The notes beneath the pieces are model-generated. The model made no database searches. It was not told the DNA's origin and was given only the letters and a program-made list of their open reading frames with translations. A program made the translations under genes and the position numbers. From the NCBI RefSeq assembly GCF_027244095.1, contig NC_069657.1, forward strand, positions 309,207,674-309,271,673: a stretch of DNA of 64,000 nucleotides, in the 5' to 3' direction. Positions 23,008 through 35,215 of the stretch are shown here, in pieces. Position 1 is the first letter of the stretch; the number at the start of each line of letters is the position of its first letter. The DNA comes from Hemicordylus capensis. Its lineage: Eukaryota; Chordata; Lepidosauria; Squamata; Cordylidae.

Positions 23008-23578
23008 TTACATGGTATAAAGTAGCTACCTAGTGTATATAAGTACAATAGCTTATGTAATATAGACTACAATAGGAAATTGCAAATGTGCTTGTAGCTG
23101 GTTTGTTTCTTGTCTAAATAGGATGAGAAGTGCATGTGTGGTAGACCCTTGTGGGGCCATTATGCCGTCTGAATTTAAGACTCATAGGTGTGGGGGATTT
23201 GTGCAGGCACACTTTGAAGTTTGGAGACTTGTTAATGGAACTGTTCTAGAATGCTGAATGTTCTGAGACTACTTTTGGGCTTGTGTGTGGAATTAGTGAG
23301 ACTGGAGTGAACAGTCCATTACAGTGTCAATTTGTGCAAAGCTTTGCTCCAGGAAGAAATACTTGATATAGGAATACGGTACAATCAGATTTATTTAAGG
23401 ATTATTGGGATGCAGGAAATGAAAAATAGGCAGGTGATAAAAGTCAATAAAACTTGACTAACAATATCAATTAGAGACTCATGGAGAGGTGTTTTAGCTT
23501 AAAGGTCCAAATTACAATTAAATCAGCTGAAGGCTGACCAGAGAAGGGACCTGGAGTGCAGATTTAGACTTAGGAGGA

Positions 23579-23622
<44 letters not shown>

Positions 23623-25148
23623 TAGTAATATCTATTCCAAATCTGTTGGTGTGTTGGTCACACATGGAGGATGGGGTGCGCTTCCCAGGGACCAAGCAGA
23701 AGGACAGGGTGGAGGAGAGGCAAGTGTGTCACTCACAAGCCAGGGAACCAGAGAACTGGCTGGTTCCATGGAAAATCCAGGGGAGATTGGTTCTCTAAGG
23801 CAGCCAAGCGTGGTGCATGGTTTGGATCTGGAGACAGGTCCAAACCAGAAGCTGGAGCATCAGCTGTGGTTGGCTAAAGCCAAAACATGCCATTGGTTGG
23901 GGCTTGGGGTTGAAATAGGCAAAAACATGCCTTTGGGCCTAACATGGGTCCCACCTCCTGGCTGCAGGGGATGGTATTCGTGGTTAACAAAAGAATACAT
24001 GTTGTGTGAACAATAAAGTGGAATGATTTGAAAAACCTGTATGGGATAGGATAAATGGGCAAGTTAAAAACTTATCTTGTGGGTCAAAAAGACCCTCCAG
24101 GTGTGAAGTTCAGAATTCTTTTTAAACAAATGAGCCTCTTCCTTTGGCCCACACCAGATCATTAATGCTGTAATAGTGAGGTAGGAGTGTTACAGCCTTA
24201 TCTGAGTTCCATCGAGGTGATCTAATCCTTTGTGCCAACAAAAAGAGTTCTGCTATTCTCTTGAGAAAATAATTCTCCTTAACTTGTGTTTGCTCAGCCA
24301 GTGCCCTTCTGTGTGTTGTGAATGCAGAGGGGCATGGGGGAATCACTTTGCAGTCACATGTCATACTTGACCTGGGGTTACCTGCCCTATGGGGCTCGTG
24401 CTAAAAGTGACTAACTTGAGAGGTTGCCAAATATGGGTATGTGGAAGGTTCGCAGTCCCACGAGTCCAGGTAGCCAAGATAGAGACTGCGAGCTGTGGTT
24501 CCAAATCATATAGGGGGTGCTGCTTGTAGCCCCCAAACAGGCTGTTCTCATAACAGGCTTGACGTCTGGCCATTTAAATCTCTGTTGTCTTCATATGCTT
24601 GGAGAAGTGAGAAAGAAACAATGTTTCTAATGCTCTTTTGAGTTTTGTGTTAACACTGCTTGCAACATTGACTCAAGAACAGCAGCAACAATCATTTGGA
24701 GGAACCTAGAGGAGGCTGGGGAGGGAAGAAGGCTTCTCTGCTTAAAGGCTAAAGAAGGGTGCAATTGTGAGAGCAATAAAGAAGAGCACAATTCTGGCAC
24801 TCCAGAGGTTGCATTCCCAAAGTGTGGGTGTGCAGCTTTAAGCATTTTTGCACTTGTGTTCTTTTACAAGACCACCTTCACTTCTTTAGATGCCCACAGT
24901 AGCATGGCCTGATTGGAAAAGCCAGCATAAGACTGTACAACATGTCTGCCAATAAAAGGGGGCTAAAAGATCATAAAACTGATCAGCTCATTTCAGGTTT
25001 TTTTTAAAAAAGGACTGCCGAGAAAAGTGTGCTCAGCTGGTGATGGGGCATGAAAGATGTACCCTTGGGAGCCATGGGTATGCATCACTACCTATGCATT
25101 ACTCACATGCATCACTACCTATAGTGCAGGTAACCATTCCTCTATAGC
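23008..25148. other. Unannotated sequence with a (GA)n microsatellite
   Basis: (GA)n of about 37 bases lies at 23582-23618. The frames at 23651-24016 and elsewhere do not resemble known domains. Nothing else was recognised. Confidence 0.35.
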
Positions 25149-25285
25149 AGGACTGCACAACTTTGGCCCTGTACCTGTTCTTGGACTACAACTCCCATTA
25201 TCCCCAGATGCGGAGGCCAATAGTCAGGGATGATGGGAGTTGTAGCCCAACAACAGTTAGAGAGCTGAAGTTGTGCAGCCTTGCT
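25149..25285. mobile_element. Short hAT-like MITE (AACTCCCAT family)
   Basis: The tips CAGGACTGCACAACTTTGG and AAGTTGTGCAGCCTTG are inverted repeats enclosing GGACTACAACTCCCATTATC and GATGATGGGAGTTGTAG. It is related to the copy at 42040. The flanks share CTCTA at the expected TSD position, then differ, so the duplication looks decayed. Confidence 0.75.
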
Positions 25286-26242
25286 CTACTTATGGTCCAT
25301 CATCTACACCTTTTTCTCCCCAGGCAAAATTTCCCCCTTCCATGATTAATTTAGTGGGGGGGGGGGGCGTTTCTAATGAAAAGGTACCGGTGTCTTTTGG
25401 ACTGGTAGACAGATTGTGCAAATAAGTTATATAATCTATAAAGCATCATCTAGACTACTCTGATGTTGTTTAGATTCATAGCTGTCTGTAATAATCAGCA
25501 GTCATCTTGGAATAAACCACCATCTGAAAAGATCCGAACACATTTCAAGTGGAGCCCATTCAAATTTTTATTTTTTTAAAAAATCAGTTTCTATGGAATG
25601 GAATATATAATGGAGCAGTAGGGAATGATCATATGAAGAAGTTAAAAAATCTAGGCCTAATTAGTGTAATAATGAGGGAACAGAAAAATGTATCATTACA
25701 ATCTATAAATGACAACAGAGGGATGAACACAGTCAAGAGGTTAAGCAGACTGACGTAGGCTAAGATCTCAGTCCTACAAATCACTATGTGGATTGCAGCA
25801 ACAAATAGGTTTGTTGATAAGTGTTATATAAAAATTTGTAGCAGTAGGTTTGGGTGTTTAGGTGTTGGTGCAAGTGGATGTTTTGTCCCATTGCTCCCAT
25901 GCTGCTGTTGCACTTGAGAAAAAGCAAACAGTTATGTGTGGTTCATACCACAATGGGGGTACTGATGTGTGAAGACAGGGCAAAGAGTGACTGGAGAGTG
26001 CAAGGAGTCATCCATAGAGCCTAATGACATCCAGAGGCCATGGGACTAACCCTATTCTCATATCCTGGCACAATCCAATGTCAAAAATGTTTATCAAGAG
26101 GCTAAATATGATTTGGGGAGAGTTTGATTACTTATACTAGGTTCACTGTTGGTCCATTAAATCATTATTGTCTACTTGGGCAGCCGCTCTCCAGGGTTTC
26201 CGATGGGAGTTGTTGCCAGTCCTACCTAGAAGTGAGAGGAGA
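25286..26242. other. Unannotated sequence
   Basis: A+T-rich, with a G-run near 25355. No gene or mobile element was recognised. Confidence 0.3.
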
Positions 26243-26394
26243 GCAGGTCTTGTGGTAGCAAGCATGACTTGTCCCCTAAGCTAAACCTATTCTTGCCTGC
26301 AACCCCGGAGAAGCTGCTGCCAGTCTATGAAGACAATACTGAGCTAGATAGACCAGTGGTCTAACTCAGTATATGGCAGCTTCCTATGTTCCTA
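26243..26394 (+). repeat. 5S-headed SINE (copy 2, internally deleted)
   Basis: The copy starts GGTCTTGTGGTAGCAAGCAT and ends CAGCTTCCTATGTTCC like copies 1 and 3. However, GTCCCCTAAGCTAAACC runs straight into TTCTTGCCTGCAACC. Most of the 5S-like block and the middle of the body have been lost. Confidence 0.8.
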
Positions 26395-27079
26395 TGACAG
26401 GTATTTCACCAGGGGCTTCCTGCATGCAAATCGGGTGATTTGTAGCAGGTATTGCTACATAAGTGAACCAAGCCCTAAATGCAAATCTTTTGTTTGATGC
26501 AAATGTGTCTGTGTTTGGCTCTCCTGGCATTGATAATGCCATTGTAACAGTTATAGCAAAGGTTGTCATTGTCCATTAATAAACTGAGGATGGCCATTTT
26601 GAAACAGTTCCTCTGTATTTTGCGTGCATATCTCTGGATTAGGTGTCTTCAGAAGAGCACTGGTCGCTTTAGTCATCTGATCTTCTGAACCCCTGCTCAC
26701 CAATAGTTTCATAGATTTGACTGGGGACAGAAGTTGGGTGAAGCAAGCATGCTAAAAGGTCCAGGAAAGATTGAAGTATATCTGTCAAAGGCAAATTGTT
26801 CACAGTTCCTCTCTATTATTATGATTGACATCACATGTTTAATATACAGAGAACTTTATAATCTTCATTTTGTTTAACCTCATAATAGGTCTGTCAGGCT
26901 GGGTCATTTCAGTTCCTATTTTGCAGAGACTACATTGAACCCTGAGATAGAGAGGCCTCTCAGAGAGTCTCTAATTGAACAGTTCGCATGCAGCATAATA
27001 AAATCCAGATGATTTAGCAATTTTGTTGTGAGGTTCATATGTGGGAGAGGTAAGAATTAATGTTCAGAGATTCTTGATG
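26395..27079. other. Unannotated sequence
   Basis: No gene or repeat was recognised. Confidence 0.3.
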
Positions 27080-27300
27080 TATTGCAGTGACCAAGAGTAT
27101 GAATTACAAATCAGGATGTTCCCAGTTCAAATCTTATCTTACCTATAAACCCAGTATATGGCCTCAGGCACATCATTTTTTTTTCTCAGCTTCCTATTCG
27201 TAATGTGAGACAGTGTACAGATAATGTGCTATGGGGTACATGTGCTATAAGGGTTAAAAGAAGATAATTATGCAATGCACTTTGAGCACTATATTATTTT
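27080..27300 (+). repeat. Old tRNA-derived SINE remnant, MIR-like
   Basis: The order is CAGTGACCAAGAGTATGA, GTTCCCAGTTCAAATCTTA (box B-like), GGCCTCAGGCACATCA and TTTCTCAGCTTCC, which matches the general layout of ancient MIR/CORE SINEs. Divergence is high, so family assignment is tentative. Confidence 0.45.
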
Positions 27301-27376
27301 TATTATGTTCTCTTAACTCACTTTCATTATGTGCTGTGTCTGAATCTGACCACAACTGTCAAAGACTAGTAATGTT

Positions 27377-27638
27377 TAAAGGTAAAGTGTGCTGTCAAGT
27401 TGGTGTCGACTCCTGGTGCCGTTGAGTTGATGGTGACTCCTGGTGACCACAGAGCCTTGTTGTTGTCTTTGGTAGGATACAGGAGGGGTTTACCATTGCC
27501 ATCTCCCGCACAATATGAGATGATGCCTTTCAGCATCTTCCCATATCATGGCTGCCTGATATAGGTACCAGCGGGGATTCGAACCAACAACCTCTGGCTT
27601 GCTAATCAAGTCATTTCCCCACTATGCCATTAGGTGAC
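27377..27638 (-). repeat. tRNA SINE with Bov-B-like tail (Sauria type), copy 1
   Basis: On the minus strand the head contains the box B-like GGTTCGAATCCCC, and the tail ends in a ...TTTACCTTTA motif. Conserved body words on the plus strand are GGAGGGGTTTACCATTGCC and GAGATGATGCCTTTCAGCAT. The same order is present at 59998-60257. The combination of a tRNA head and a GTCGAC...CTTGAC...TTTACC tail is typical of squamate Sauria SINEs mobilised by Bov-B LINEs. Confidence 0.8.
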
Positions 27639-28010
27639 TTACTTTGCATAAGCAATAGTTCCTTCATGACAGCTGCAAAACAAAAGGCAGAGAATATACT
27701 TTGTTGCTTTATGCCAATAAATCTTTAGCACATCAATAAAAGGAGCATCTTATATATTATTTTCTTAACAGTGAAATATTTTTCCTTTATAATGACCTCC
27801 CTTTGAGTGGGAGCTTTGTCTAAGACTAAGTCATAGACAAGTCTTTATCATCTAAAAGAAAATTAACACATAAGTCCTCTAGGTGACTTGAAAATTGTGC
27901 TAGTATTGGTACAATCAAGTCTAGCTTCAGATCATGATAAAACTAACATTGGAGAAGGACATGTTTTTGATTCAATTTCACCAGAGCCACAATGACATTG
28001 GTGTTGCAAA
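27639..28010. other. Unannotated sequence
   Basis: No gene or repeat was recognised. Confidence 0.3.
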
Positions 28011-28146
28011 CAGTGTTCCCTGTAAGAGGGATTCCCAGATGTTATTGACTACAACTCCCAGAATCCCCAGGCAAAGGCCATTGCAGCTGGGGATTCTGGG
28101 AGTTGTAGTCAACAACATCTGGGAATCCCTCTTACAGGGAACACTG
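28011..28146. mobile_element. 136-bp near-perfect hairpin hAT MITE
   Basis: The tips CAGTGTTCCCTGTAAGAG and CTCTTACAGGGAACACTG are exact inverted repeats. The complementarity continues, with very few interruptions, to a short central loop near 28075-28085. The flanks GTTGCAAA and TTTGCAAT share TTGCAA at the 8-bp TSD position. It contains no coding sequence. The core CTACAACTCCCAGAATCCCC is related to the 25149 and 42040 MITEs. Confidence 0.88.
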
Positions 28147-28199
28147 TTTGCAATACAGATATATGCTGGTATCTACCATCTAAAAGTGCTGAGGGAAAA

Positions 28200-31100
28200 G
28201 CATTAAAACAGGCCCTAGAAAAAGCCCAGCAATACTTTGGGTAGGTGAGAGTTGATAGATAGAATGCTGGTACAGGTCTAGAAAGTTCCCTCAGCTGCTT
28301 AAAGGAACTAGACACAATACCATATGGGGAATCATGGACAAAAAACCAAGCTAGAAACAAAATCCGTGAACCAGTCTTGAAAGGTGAATGTATATGACAA
28401 ACATATATGTAAATATGATGTTTATATAACAAATCCCAAACCATACATGGAACCAGCATTTACAATGATGGTAAAGATGGAACAGTGGGCATATGTAAAT
28501 GTTCAAAGTCCAACTTCTCAGCTGGAGTATATAACATGAAAAATACTTCAAAGCCGGAGATGGCAAAAACAAATCTTCATTCTTCACAAATATGAGATAT
28601 GTGAATCCCTTAACAGGCATCCTAGGATATCTTCACCAGTTTCAAAAACAATATTCTTCAGAAGTATGTCATGTCTATATATAAGCAACAAACATTAACA
28701 TAATATACATACCAAATGAACAAACTTGTTCCTTTGTATCAATAAAAACAAACCTATCTGGAACAGCCTTGCTCTGTCAAACCATATGTAACAAGCATCT
28801 GCACAAACATGCTGGACTCCTACCTAAACTCCAAACGCACTCAAGGTTAAAATACACCCCAGCTAAATCATCCAATTAACAACAGGTGGAAAGGATACTC
28901 TCAGTATACACTATACTCTCAAACAGTAATGCATCACATGTGTCTACAGAAAACTAAAAAAATAAAAATTAACAGTTAACCCTGTAGGAGAGCACATTCT
29001 GAATTTATAAATAAACCAAGCTTCTTTCTGGAGAAGAATCTTTTGAATATCAAAAGAACATGGAGAATATTTAAATAAAACAAAAAACCTCAGGTCATCC
29101 GGTGAATCAGATTTATCTACAAAATGCTGAACTAATGGGGCATCCAGTGCTCTATTTTTAATCCTAGACCTATGTTCAAGTATATGGGTCTTAATAGTTC
29201 TAGTATTGATCCCAATATACCATACATCACATGGACAAATAACTGCATATACAGTACAGTACATTTGGTTTTACAATTGGCAAAAAAATTTGAAGGAACC
29301 AGCTTCCTCGTACTTGGATCACAATTTTCAGTGATTCGAAGACCCAAAGGACACGCTAAACAATTACCACATGGGTTAAACCCTTGCGGAACATCCTTTT
29401 CTAATGGTTTCTTTAAAAAATCGGAATGGGTCAAAAAATTCCTTAAACCTTTTGTCTTCCTGAATGCTACAATAGGTACATCCATAACCAAATGCCAATG
29501 CCTATAAATCACCTTTTTAATCTAATAAGATAAGGGAGTGAAATCAATGGACCATACTAATTGGTCCAATTGCTTCCTAGGTTGATCCTGAAGTAGCTTA
29601 CTATACCTGTTTATATTGGCTCTAGATTCAGCTTTATCAACCACCTCTCTAGGGTATCCTCTCTGAACAAGTTGCAAAGATAAATTTCAAGCTTCTTTTC
29701 TATAGTCCACTATATCTGTGGAATTCCTCTTAGCCCATAAAAATTGCCCAACAGGCAAGTTATCTCTCAAATGTTGGAGATGCCAAGAAGCATAACGCAG
29801 ATAGGTATTTTTTAATCAGTGGGTTCTCTATATACAGAAGAACTCAACCTGCACTCCACATTAACTCAAATAATAGTGTCTAAAAATAGGACCTCACTCA
29901 AGCTAGAATGGCTAGTAAATTTAATATTGGCATGAATCCCATTCATCCAAATGACAAATTCTTTAAACCATGCAGCATCAGTAAACACAACTAAAATGTA
30001 GTCAATAAAGCATTTAAATATGAATATCTCAGAAAAAATGGGTTAACGTTTTTATTCCAAATGAAAGAATGGCCTCCCAAGAGGCCATGAAAATATTTGT
30101 AACACTGGGAGCTAAAGAGCTCCCCATAGCAACTCCCCTAACCCAAAAGTAAAACTGTTACTCAAATCGCAAATAGTTCTTCTCAAAAATAAGACCCACC
30201 AATTCTAATTAAAAAATATGTTGGAGAATCTTTATGAGGTCTAGATTCCAAAACATTTTCCACCACTAGTCTAGCCTCAGTATATAAAGAAGTCACATCT
30301 GAGGTAGCTACCACTGCCCCGCTGGGGATATTGACACCTTCCAACTTGGTGATCAAATCCTTAGTGTCCCACATGTAAGATTTAATTTTAAACACAAAAG
30401 GTTTTAAAAAGGAATCCACATAAATGGAAAGTAGTTCCAAGACTGAATTCGAATTTGACACAATGAGTCTACCTGGAGGTGGAAAACCTACCTTATGTAT
30501 CTTGGGAAGGATGTAGAAAATGGGGACCCTAGAATACAAATTTAATAAACCTTTGAATGTTTTTTCAGAAATGATCCCTAGAGCTGACACCTCATCGATG
30601 ACTATTTTAACTAGGCTCATAATTCTAAAGGTGGGGTCATACGAAATGGGGTTATAGCTGTCCCTATCATCAAGTAATCTCTTAACCTCACACAAATAAT
30701 CTTCCTTATCCAATATTACAATCGCCCCACCTTTAGCAATAGCAATAGCACTTACATTTATATACCACTTTATAGCCGGAGCTCTCTAAGCGGTTTACAA
30801 TGATTTAGCATATTGCCCCCAACATTCTGGGTACTTTACTTTACTGGGTACTTTAACAGGCTTTATCAGCTTGTTTAATGACAATCTTTGAATCCATAAT
30901 GAGATCATTCAAAATACACCAATCAGCTCCAAAAAAAGTAGAATGCCTCATTCTAAAATTCATCCACAATCGATGGATCACTCTCTCTACTACTTTCTAC
31001 TACTTTCTGGAAAACCTGGATGGCAGGAAACTCCCCGCTAGGTATAAACTCCGATCTAGGTCTAACTATATCTAATGATGGCATAGGTGAATCCCCAAAA

Positions 31101-31455
31101 TATTGTCTTAATTTCAATAATCTATGCAATTTGAATAAATCAATTTGAGTATGAAAATTATTATATTTGGGTTTAGGTAAAAAACTCAAACCCAAATTCA
31201 AAACTCTAAGATGGTGCTCAGACAAGCTACAGGAACTCAAATTAACAACTAAATTCTCCATCTGCCACAAGGTTTCCTGCCACTTGGAAAAAATGTGTCC
31301 CCCTAGTTTTATTCTTGGATGCTCTATCTAACCGTGACCTCCCCTCTTGAATGAAACTATCATCTCCAGAAGTAGTAGCTGACTCCTCAGTATCAATGAC
31401 ATCAATATCTGACATGCTAATGGGATCCTTCCAACTAAACACTTTTCTGGGTGCA
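28200..31455 (-). mobile_element. Penelope-like element (broken copy) with RT and GIY-YIG endonuclease parts
   Basis: Reading the minus strand, three parts lie in family order. An N-terminal region is at about 30950-31450 (LNLGLSFLPKPKYNNF, QIDLFKLHRLLKLRQYF). The reverse transcriptase lies at about 29700-30713 (ILPKIHK...PPGRLIVS). A C-terminal GIY-YIG-type nuclease lies at about 28950-29260 (CDVWYIGINTRTIKTHILEH). The A+T-rich stretch 28200-28940 is probably its 3' region. The copy is broken in several places and looks old. It abuts LINE-X at about 31455. A short unrelated repeat (30738-30860) is inserted in it. Confidence 0.85.
30738..30860 (-). repeat. Short LINE 3' UTR-like fragment inside the Penelope-like element
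   Basis: CACTTACATTTATATACCAC, TCTAAGCGGTTTACAATGAT and GCCCCCAACATTCTGGGTAC form a fragment unrelated to the surrounding element. It resembles antisense LINE 3' ends elsewhere in the window (TATACC...AAGCGGTTTACA). Confidence 0.55.
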
Positions 31456-32574
31456 CCTGAAGATGTGACTCTGGCTTTAATTCTAACCATACCTGTTTCT
31501 AATCTCAATACAGCGACACATTTAGGTATGGTAAAAAGAGCTCTTAGGAGTCCAGATTGAACTCTTTCAAGTGGGCCAAGATTGGAATATGGGTCCAACT
31601 GCATTCCATATAAGAGTTGTGCTAGTGGCTTAGCAGAGAATAATTTAATGGCCACACAGATGAAACTTTCTCCCTAGGCATGGTGGAATCTTAAAACTGT
31701 GGAAGCACTTCTCTGGACCAGTGTAACAGCATGTTTAACTTGTGCAATTTTCTGTCCATTGGCCTGAAAAACAGCACCTAAATATTTAAAGCCGCTTACT
31801 TGCTCAATAGATTGGTTATCAATACACCAATTATTGATTTTTGGCCTAATGGAAAAGACCATATTTTTCATTTTAGAATAATTGATGACTAAGTGCTCTT
31901 TCTTACAGTTTTGTGCAAGGGCTCGCTTTAGACTAATTTCAGTTTGTGATAAAATTACTGCATTATCTGTGTGCAGTAAAACAGGCAGGCATCTGTTTGC
32001 CAGTTTAGGGGCATGTAGATCAAGCCACTGAAACGGATTAATTAAAGAGTGCCAAAAGAGTAACAAAAAGGGTGCCAAAATACAACCTGGATAGAAATGG
32101 GGTTAGACAGACATCCCACTAAATTGCATCTAACTCTAAGGCTGGTTTCCTCCCCATAAAGTTAATACCATAATATTATTTAGCTGGAGGGATTGAATTC
32201 TTTCCTTCTACTATAGCCTGATATATTGAAATACTCTCTGGTGAATTGTGCCAGTTATTAACACATTACTAACTTAGCCATCCCATTTAACTCTAGAGGA
32301 CCCCACCTCCATTTCCTTCTCCACTGGATGTTGGCATTGCCCCTTCAAAGAATCAAAAGTAAAGTTACAAGACAATAGCCATAGAAGATGATCACTTTCA
32401 GGCCTTGGTATTATTTCAAGACAGAGGTCCTTCTAGTCAAATAATGGAAAGTCAATAAATAGTTGAAAGCTTTTGCCCCGACCAAACTGAAAATTGACCA
32501 GGGCAATCACCATCAACCACACCATTCAAAATATTGAGTTCCAATGTGTATGACATTTGACAATACAAAACAAT

Positions 32575-32870
32575 ATGAAATTTTATATACCGCTTTTCAA
32601 TGCAAGATTCCAAAGCGGTTTACAAATAAATAAAATAAGATAGATCTCTGCCCCCAAAGGGCTCACAATCTAAAAAAGCAACATAATATAGACACCAGCA
32701 ACAGCCACAGGAGGGATGTTGCTGGCAATGGATATGACCAGTTGTTCTCCTGCTGCTAAATAGAAAGAGAATTGCCACTTATAAAAGGTGCTTGTTGCTA
32801 AGTTAGCAGGGGACATGCATCAGTTAGCAGGGGATTTGAGCTAAATATATACCTGTCAGATTGCTTACAT
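32575..32870 (-). repeat. LINE 3' UTR fragment in antisense (same family as 16540)
   Basis: TTTTATATACCGCTTTTCAA, AAAGCGGTTTACAAATAAAT, GGGCTCACAATCTAAAAAAG and GAATTGCCACTTATAAAAGG align in order with 16546-16760. It lies between the LINE-X linker and the L3 copy and is part of the nest. Confidence 0.75.
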
Positions 32871-32896
32871 TATCAATAGAGACATAAGAAAGCAGG

Positions 32897-34445
32897 GGGA
32901 ATATTTATTTATTTATTTAACATATTTTTATACCACCCAAAACTTATGTCTCTGGGCGGTTTACAACAAGATAAAAACAACATTTTGTTCTTAACATTAG
33001 TTAAGAACAAAAACAAGCAATTTAAAACACAATTTAAAATTTTTTAAAACAATATTCTAAAACAACATTAAAAACAATCAAAACTGTATCAGTTAAAAGC
33101 CTGGGTGAACAGATGTGTCTTTAAAGACTTTTAAAAAATTGTCAGAGATGCGGTGCCCAGGCTGTTTAGGGCTTTATAGGTCATGACCAACTCCTTGTAT
33201 TTTGCCCGGAAACATATTGGCAGCCAGTGTAACTCCTTCAATACGGGAATAATATGGTCTCTCCTGGATGACCTAGAGGCCAGCCTGGCTGCCGCATTCT
33301 GGACCAACTGTAGTTTCCGGACTATGTACAAGGGCAGCCCCACATAGAGCGCATTGCAATAATCCAGTCTGGAGGTTACCAGCAGATGTACCACTGTTTT
33401 GAGGTTGTCTAACTCAAGAAATGGATGTAGCTGGCGTATCGGCTGAAGCTGATAGAAGGCACTTCTGGCCGCTGTCTCAACCTGGGACACCAAGGAGAGA
33501 CTTGGATCCAGAAGCACCCCTAGACTGCGTGCCTGTTCCTTCTGGAGAAGTGTGACCCCATCCAGAACAGGCAGATCAAATTCGTCTCCTGATTTTCGAC
33601 CCCGCACAATGAGTACCTCCGTCTTATCTGGATTCAGTCTCAGTATGTTATCCCTCATCCAGACCATTACCGACTCCAGGCAGGCATTTAGGGAGGTTAT
33701 GCCCTCTCCCGATGATGCTGACATGGAGAAATAGATTTGGGTGTTATCAGATAACATCCTGCACCAAATCTCCTGATGATCTCTCCCAGCGGTTTCATTT
33801 AGATGTTAAACACCATGAGAGACAATACGGAGCCCTGAGAGACACCATACAAAAGTTCAGATTTTGAAGAACAACAGTCTCCAAGGGACACCATCTGGAA
33901 CCTGCTCGAGAGGTAGGAACAGAACCACTGCAGAGCAGTGCCTCTCACTCCCAACCCCCTCAGACGCTCCAGAAGGATACTATGGTTGATAATATCGAAA
34001 GCTGCCGAGGGGTCCAAAAAGATCAACCGAGTCATACTTCCTCTGTCAATTCCCAGTTGGAAGTCATCCATCAGGCCAACCAAGGCAGTCTCCACCCCAT
34101 AGCCAGCCCGGAAGCCAGTTTGAAATGGGTCTAGATAATCAGTTTCCTCCAAGACTGTTGGAGCTGGGAGGTCACCACCCACCACCCTCTCAATTACCTT
34201 GCCCAGCCATGGAAGGTTGGAGACAGGCCTGTAGTTACTCAGCTCTGAGGGATCCAAGGTAGGCTTCTTCAGAAGCGGTCTAATATTTGCCTCCTTAAGA
34301 CTAGGAGGAATCCTACCTTCTCTCAGAGATGCATTTATAATCTCTACCAGGCCTTCTACAATAACCGCCCTACCAGGTGGTAGGTCGCACCGTTCCAATC
34401 AGCTTGTCCACATTCTCAGGAGTCACAAACTGGAACTGATCCAAC
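32897..34445 (-). mobile_element. L3/CR1 LINE, 5'-truncated, RT to 3' end
   Basis: On the minus strand, 34398-33799 encodes PPLKEANIRPLLKKPTLDPS, SNYRPVSNLPWLGKVIERV, AAFDIINHSILLERL and YGVSQGSVLSL. After a break, 33757-33131 encodes NPDKTEVLIVRGRKSG, SRLDYCNALYVGLPL, LQLVQNAAARLA and LKELHWLPI. A small deletion removes the YADD catalytic box (only DNTQIYFSMS remains at about 33730-33757), so it cannot be active. The 3' UTR runs to TTATTTATTTATTTAACATA at about 32905. It is one of the best-preserved L3 copies here. Confidence 0.9.
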
Positions 34446-34842
34446 CTAACTCCAAGAGTTAGGTTGGACACCTCCACCTCAGACACTGAAGTAATACATC
34501 TTCAGAATCAGCGGGGGGGGGGGGGCAGCAGCAATAAAACTGAGCATAGAGCGCCAGATCACTAGGGCCCATCCTTGCATTTAAATCTCCTCTACAATAA
34601 CATAAGCAGAAAAGTATAGTGCTATCCAATTTGGAATATATAATTCCATCTCTTTCCATAGCTGTCTGATAGGGGAATAAAGCCGTTGAGGTGGTAGATA
34701 AATATTAATACAAAACAAACTACATTTAAAAATTTTTTAATAAGGCCACCAGCATCCACTTGGCATAATAGGGTAATTTAGTTACTTTAGCTTGAAAATC
34801 TGTAGATATAAACAAACCAAGGCCCCTCAAGGGCCTACCACC

Positions 34843-35215
34843 CTTCTGACTTGGAAGTGCATTGTTCAAGAATGGATAAAGCTTTGGAACACACTCCCTG
34901 CTGAAATAAGAACCTCCCCATCTCTAACAACTTTTAAAAAGTCTTTAAAGATGCATCTGTTCACCCAGGCTATTAATTAAATATTGTTTTAATAGTTTTA
35001 ATGTTGTTTATAATTTGTAATTGTTGTAATGTTTTAACTTTTGCTGTATCATTTATTTTGTTTTAACTAATGTTTTAATTTTTTGTTGTCATTTATATTA
35101 ACTGATGTTTTAACTTTTTCTGTTTGTTTGTTTTGTTGTAAACAGCCCAGAGATGTGAGTTAGGGGGCAGTATAAAATATGTTAAATAAAATAAATAAAT
35201 AAATACATAAATAAT
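34843..35215 (+). mobile_element. L3-type LINE 3' end
   Basis: The frame 34869-34980 ends LWNTLPAEIRTSPSLTTFKK...MHLFTQAIN and is followed by a T-rich 3' UTR and an (AATA)n tail near 35185-35215. It interrupts the endonuclease region of LINE-X in the opposite orientation, and is a typical 5'-truncated insertion. Confidence 0.85.

Noticed and set aside
31242-31655. A single 137-codon minus-strand frame joining RT-like and other sequence
   Set aside because: It is the accidental junction of the LINE-X end and the start of the Penelope-like element, not a fusion gene.
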